Positions 30,198 to 32,382 of a stretch of 32,382 bases of DNA are shown here, piece by piece; position 1 is the first letter of the stretch; the number at the start of each line of letters is the position of its first letter. The notes under the pieces are model-generated. The model was not told the origin of the DNA. It ran no database searches and was given only the letters and a program-made list of their open reading frames with translations. The position numbers were made by a program, and so were the translations under genes. This DNA comes from an uncultured Atopobiaceae bacterium (GTDB lineage: Bacteria; Actinomycetota; Coriobacteriia; Coriobacteriales; Atopobiaceae), in assembly GCA_947599965.1 (NCBI GenBank), contig CANQFP010000010.1, forward strand, positions 1 to 32,382, written 5' to 3'.

Positions 30198-31025
30198 ATG
30201 ACCACCATCGGCTGCCATCTTTCCGATCGCAACGGTTTCATGGGCATGGCCTACGAATCCACCGGCCTCCAGGCAAACACCTTCCAGTTCTTCACCAGGA
30301 ATCCCCGCGGCGGCCGCGCCCGCACGTGGGATCAGGCCGATCTCGAGAAGTTCAAGGCCTATGCGCAGGAGAACGCCATGGGCCCGATCGTGGCCTATGC
30401 GCCCTACACGGCCGACCCCGCTTCGGGCGAGCTTCCCAAGGAGGACTTCGCGCGGCTCGTCTACTCCGAGGATCTCGCCCGGCTCGAGGAGCTCGGCCAC
30501 CAGCTCTACGCGGCCCATCCCGGAAGCGCCATCCACGAGGATCGCGATGTGGCCATCGCCCACACGTGCGCAGCGCTGAACGAGGTGCTCACGAGGAGCC
30601 AGACCACGACCTTCCTCATCGTGAACATGCCCGGTGCCGGAAACGAGATCGGCGTCACCTTCGATGAGCTGGCGAGGCTCTTGGACGGCGTCTCGCTCGC
30701 CGACCACGTGGGGCTCTGCCTCGACGTCGTGGGACTCTGGGGCGCCGGCTACGACGTCGTGGGCGATCTCGGCGGCGTGCTCGACGAGCTCGACCGGAAG
30801 GTGGGGCTCGATCGCGTGAAGGCCGTGCACCTCGCCGATCCGCGCTACGACCTCGGCACGCACCACATGAACCACGAGCCGCTCGGCGAGGGCAAGATCG
30901 GCCTTGCCGGCCTGCTGGAGATCGCGAAGCGCCTCTCCGACAAGGTCCTCATCCTCGAGACGCCTCACGATGACGTGGGAGCCTACGGCGAGGCGATGCA
31001 GGCGTTGAGGGCGGCGCTCGGCTAG
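30198..31025 (+). CDS. Endonuclease IV-like TIM-barrel protein with degraded metal site
   Basis: A 275-residue protein collinear with E. coli Nfo: IGCHLSDRNGF, ANTFQFFTRNPR, AAHPGSA, NEIGVTFDELARLLDGV, GAGYDVV, HLADPRY, HEPLGEGKIG and LILETP. Aligned by eye to the nine zinc ligands, five are kept: His107 (H109 in Nfo), Asp176 (D179), His211 (H216), His226 (H231) and Glu254 (E261). Four are replaced: Tyr67 for H69, Val142 for E145 (the bridging Glu), Gly179 for H182 and Met224 for D229. The first and third zinc sites are thus lost and at most one metal site remains, as in sugar-isomerase-like barrels. AP-endonuclease activity is doubtful; function unknown. The ATG has GAGAAAGG upstream. It diverges from murB. 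Confidence 0.85.
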   Translation: MTTIGCHLSDRNGFMGMAYESTGLQANTFQFFTRNPRGGRARTWDQADLEKFKAYAQENAMGPIVAYAPYTADPASGELPKEDFARLVYSEDLARLEELGHQLYAAHPGSAIHEDRDVAIAHTCAALNEVLTRSQTTTFLIVNMPGAGNEIGVTFDELARLLDGVSLADHVGLCLDVVGLWGAGYDVVGDLGGVLDELDRKVGLDRVKAVHLADPRYDLGTHHMNHEPLGEGKIGLAGLLEIAKRLSDKVLILETPHDDVGAYGEAMQALRAALG

Positions 31026-31061
31026 TTCGCGCCCGCTTCGAACGCGTCGCATCGGCGGGCC

Positions 31062-31067
31062 TACACT
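31062..31067 (+). promoter_or_regulatory. Candidate -10 box for the nitroreductase gene
   Basis: TACACT, the same hexamer as the tRNA-Gln promoter, 35 bases before the ATG at 31103. The -35 is unclear. A ribosome site (GAGAAAGG) follows. Confidence 0.4.
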
Positions 31068-31102
31068 GGAGGCGGACATCGCCTCCGTGAGAAAGGTCTG
31101 CC

Positions 31103-31630
31103 ATGGACTTCCTGGAACTCGCCTCCGCTCGCTATTCCTGCCGCCACTATCTGGACGCGTCCGTCGAGGACGAACTGCTCTCGAAGGTGCTCGAAGCCGG
31201 TCGCATCGCGCCGACGGCCAAGAACAATCAACCCCAGCGCGTGGTCGTCGTCCAGTCGAAGGAGGCGTTGGCTCGCCTCCACGAGGCAACGCCCATGGCG
31301 AGGAACGCCCCCGTGGTGCTCGCGGTCGGCTACGCGCCGAGCGAGGCCTCGGTCATCGCCATGGACTCCTACTATGACGGCACCTACTGCGCGGGCACCC
31401 AGGACGCCTCCATCGTGGCCACGTCCATGATGTACGAAGCCGCCGAGCTCGGCCTCGGCTCGCTTTGGATCCGCGGCTACGACACGGGCAAGGTCCGCGA
31501 GGCGCTCGATCTCGGCGACGACTTCGAGCTCGTGATGCTCCTCGCCATCGGGCATCCCGACGAGGAGTACGGCCCGTCGCCCATGCACGAGAGCCGCAAG
31601 GCCCTGGACGAGACGGTGATGTATCTCTAG
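31103..31630 (+). CDS. Nitroreductase-family flavoprotein
   Basis: A 175-residue protein of the short nitroreductase type. Typical elements: N-terminal LASARYSCRHYLDASVEDELL with FMN-phosphate-binding Arg/Ser residues, GRIAPTAKNNQPQRVVVV, a central region around the cofactor (AGTQDASIVATSMMYEAAELGLGSLWIRGYD) and the C-terminal AIGHPDEEYGPSP. Members bind FMN and use NAD(P)H to reduce nitro groups, quinones or enones; natural substrates are mostly unknown. The length (~175) matches the family of small, dimeric enzymes. It has its own -10 candidate and a good ribosome site, and lies 77 bases after the endonuclease-IV-like gene. FMN dependence again ties it to flavin supply. Confidence 0.93.
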   Translation: MDFLELASARYSCRHYLDASVEDELLSKVLEAGRIAPTAKNNQPQRVVVVQSKEALARLHEATPMARNAPVVLAVGYAPSEASVIAMDSYYDGTYCAGTQDASIVATSMMYEAAELGLGSLWIRGYDTGKVREALDLGDDFELVMLLAIGHPDEEYGPSPMHESRKALDETVMYL

Positions 31631-31753
31631 CCGAGCCCTTCGCCTTCGCTTCGTTGCCGGTCGATGACGCGGCCCCGTGCGATCGTCTAAAGGCGCTCGC
31701 GCGGGGGAATCTCCTTGCCATGAGAAGGCGCGTTGATCCGGGAGGAGGACGCC

Positions 31754-31858
31754 ATGAGGGAAAGGGCCATCGGCTTCGGCAGGACCTTGAAGGGGCTCGT
31801 CCTCATGTCCCGGGAAGTCTTCAAGATCTTCTTCGTGAGGGGCTGGACCAAGGCCTAG
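31754..31858 (+). CDS. 34-residue basic amphipathic small ORF
   Basis: ATG at 31754 is preceded by GGGAGGAGGACGCC, one of the strongest ribosome sites in the window. The product runs from [10 protein letters not shown] to RGWTKA: 34 residues, about nine Lys/Arg against two Glu, with a hydrophobic middle ([17 protein letters not shown]) that would form an amphipathic or membrane-surface helix. The stop TAG (31856-31858) shares the tetramer CTAG with the stop of the convergent copper ATPase. The 123 bases before it, back to the nitroreductase stop, show no clear promoter. I do not recognise it. It could be a small membrane-associated regulator or a chance ORF; the ribosome site argues for translation. 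Confidence 0.5.
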   Translation: MRERAIGFGRTLKGLVLMSREVFKIFFVRGWTKA

Positions 31859-32382
31859 CTCGCCGTTCCCGCGCCGCTCTTCGGCGCGGGCTTCGTCCAC
31901 CGCTTGAGTTTGAGCGAGTTGAGCACGACGCCCACCGATGAGGCGGCCATGGCGGCCGCCGAGACCTCCGGCGGGATGTTGATGGACGCCCAGGCGAGCA
32001 CGCCCGCCGCGAGCGGAATCGCGATGACGTTGTAGACGAGCGCCCAGACGAGGTTCTGCTTGATGTTGCGCATCGTGGCGCGTGAGAGATCCATGGTCGC
32101 CGCCACGTCGGTGAGGTCGCTCGACATGATGACGACGTCGGCCGAGGCGATGGCCACCTGGGTGCCGGCGCCGACGGCGATGCCCACGTCGGCCGCGGCG
32201 AGCGCGGGCGCGTCGTTCACCCCGTCGCCCACCATGGCCACCTTCACGGGGTGCCCGTCGCCCTTGGGAAGCGGGGCGGGCTTCATGTCCATGCCGCCCA
32301 TCGAGCCCATGTCCATGCCGCCCATCGAGCCCATGTCCATGCCGCCCATCGAGCCCATGCTCTGCATGTCCATCGGCTTCGT
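31855..32382 (-). CDS. Copper-translocating P1B-type ATPase, C-terminal part (cut by window edge)
   Basis: The frame is open to the window end (preceding residues TKP before the first Met), so about 175 C-terminal residues are seen. P-domain motif [24 protein letters not shown] is intact. TM7 contains [10 protein letters not shown] and TM8 [17 protein letters not shown]; the Tyr-Asn and Met..Ser-Ser residues are the Cu(I) site signatures of CopA (P1B-1). Oddity: just before MVGDG, where family members have a short helix (usually LLPEDK ... [10 protein letters not shown]), there is a Met/Gly/Asp-rich insertion with three exact GSMGGMDM units. This probably binds copper. The pump exports Cu(I). 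Its stop overlaps that of the small ORF on the other strand. Confidence 0.92.
   Translation of the reverse strand, partial: TKPMDMQSMGSMGGMDMGSMGGMDMGSMGGMDMKPAPLPKGDGHPVKVAMVGDGVNDAPALAAADVGIAVGAGTQVAIASADVVIMSSDLTDVAATMDLSRATMRNIKQNLVWALVYNVIAIPLAAGVLAWASINIPPEVSAAAMAASSVGVVLNSLKLKRWTKPAPKSGAGTAS
32284..32355. repeat. Three perfect 24-bp tandem repeats within the copper ATPase gene
   Basis: Units 32284-32307, 32308-32331 and 32332-32355 are identical, beginning CATGTCCATG on the plus strand. They encode the Met-rich octapeptide (MDM/GSMGG) on the minus strand. A degenerate partial unit follows to about 32373. Perfect identity implies recent expansion, and copy number may vary between strains. 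Confidence 0.9.

Noticed and set aside
31720-31941. Longer plus-strand frame overlapping the small ORF and copper ATPase
   Set aside because: It runs antisense to the ATPase and is Arg/Gly-rich. The ATG at 31754 in another frame has the strong ribosome site.

Overview
The window is about 32 kb of GC-rich, densely packed bacterial chromosome. Strong third-position GC bias, frequent GTG starts, 4-base GTGA stop/start overlaps, TGCTAnnnT extended -10 boxes and the gene content (phasin-like gene next to an AarF kinase, fused EcfA ATPase, DUF3516-type helicase) suggest an actinobacterium. Class Coriobacteriia (Eggerthella-like relatives) is the best guess. The lineage is inferred from style and content, not from a marker gene.

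Layout. 1-717: end of a short-chain dehydrogenase, facing a six-TM membrane protein (816-1850, -). 2024-4242: phasin-like protein and AarF/UbiB kinase. 4297-6066: GH13 alpha-glucosidase behind a palindromic operator candidate. 6183-8230: OmpR-type two-component system with a very acidic sensor loop. 8407-11563 (-): glmU-prs-pth. 11736-11809: tRNA-Gln(UUG). 11840-12766 (-): peptidoglycan-binding protein. 12813-14920 (-): galE and a polyprenyl diphosphate synthase. 14967-16160 (-): secreted coiled-coil NlpC/P60-like hydrolase. 16302-19585: an FMN riboswitch followed by a complete riboflavin ECF importer (ribU, double ATPase, ecfT). 19569-23021 (-): Ski2-like helicase and a Cof-type HAD phosphatase. 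23022-23502: gene-free, repeat-rich. 23503-25650 (-): lipase-like hydrolase and CorA. 25766-28117: a paralogue of the 816-1850 membrane protein and a UPF0210 protein. 28133-29098: beta-lactamase-like serine hydrolase. 29114-30019 (-): murB. 30198-31858: an endonuclease-IV-like protein that has lost metal ligands, a nitroreductase and a 34-residue ORF. 31855-32382 (-): C-terminus of a copper ATPase with a methionine-rich insertion.

Functional threads. Envelope precursor supply (glmU, murB, galE, polyprenyl synthase), envelope remodelling (NlpC/P60-like hydrolase, serine hydrolase) and cofactor uptake (riboflavin) are scattered among housekeeping genes. There is no prophage, transposase or defence island.

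The least explained structures are: (i) nine copies of a ~21-bp repeat, five in one orientation and four in the other, at 23051-23354; (ii) two copies of a 54-bp palindromic element (49/54 identical), each just behind a stop codon and inverted around a 3.2-kb segment; (iii) the endonuclease IV homologue lacking four of nine zinc ligands; (iv) the Met-rich insertion in the copper ATPase; and (v) the 34-residue ORF whose stop shares a CTAG with the ATPase stop.
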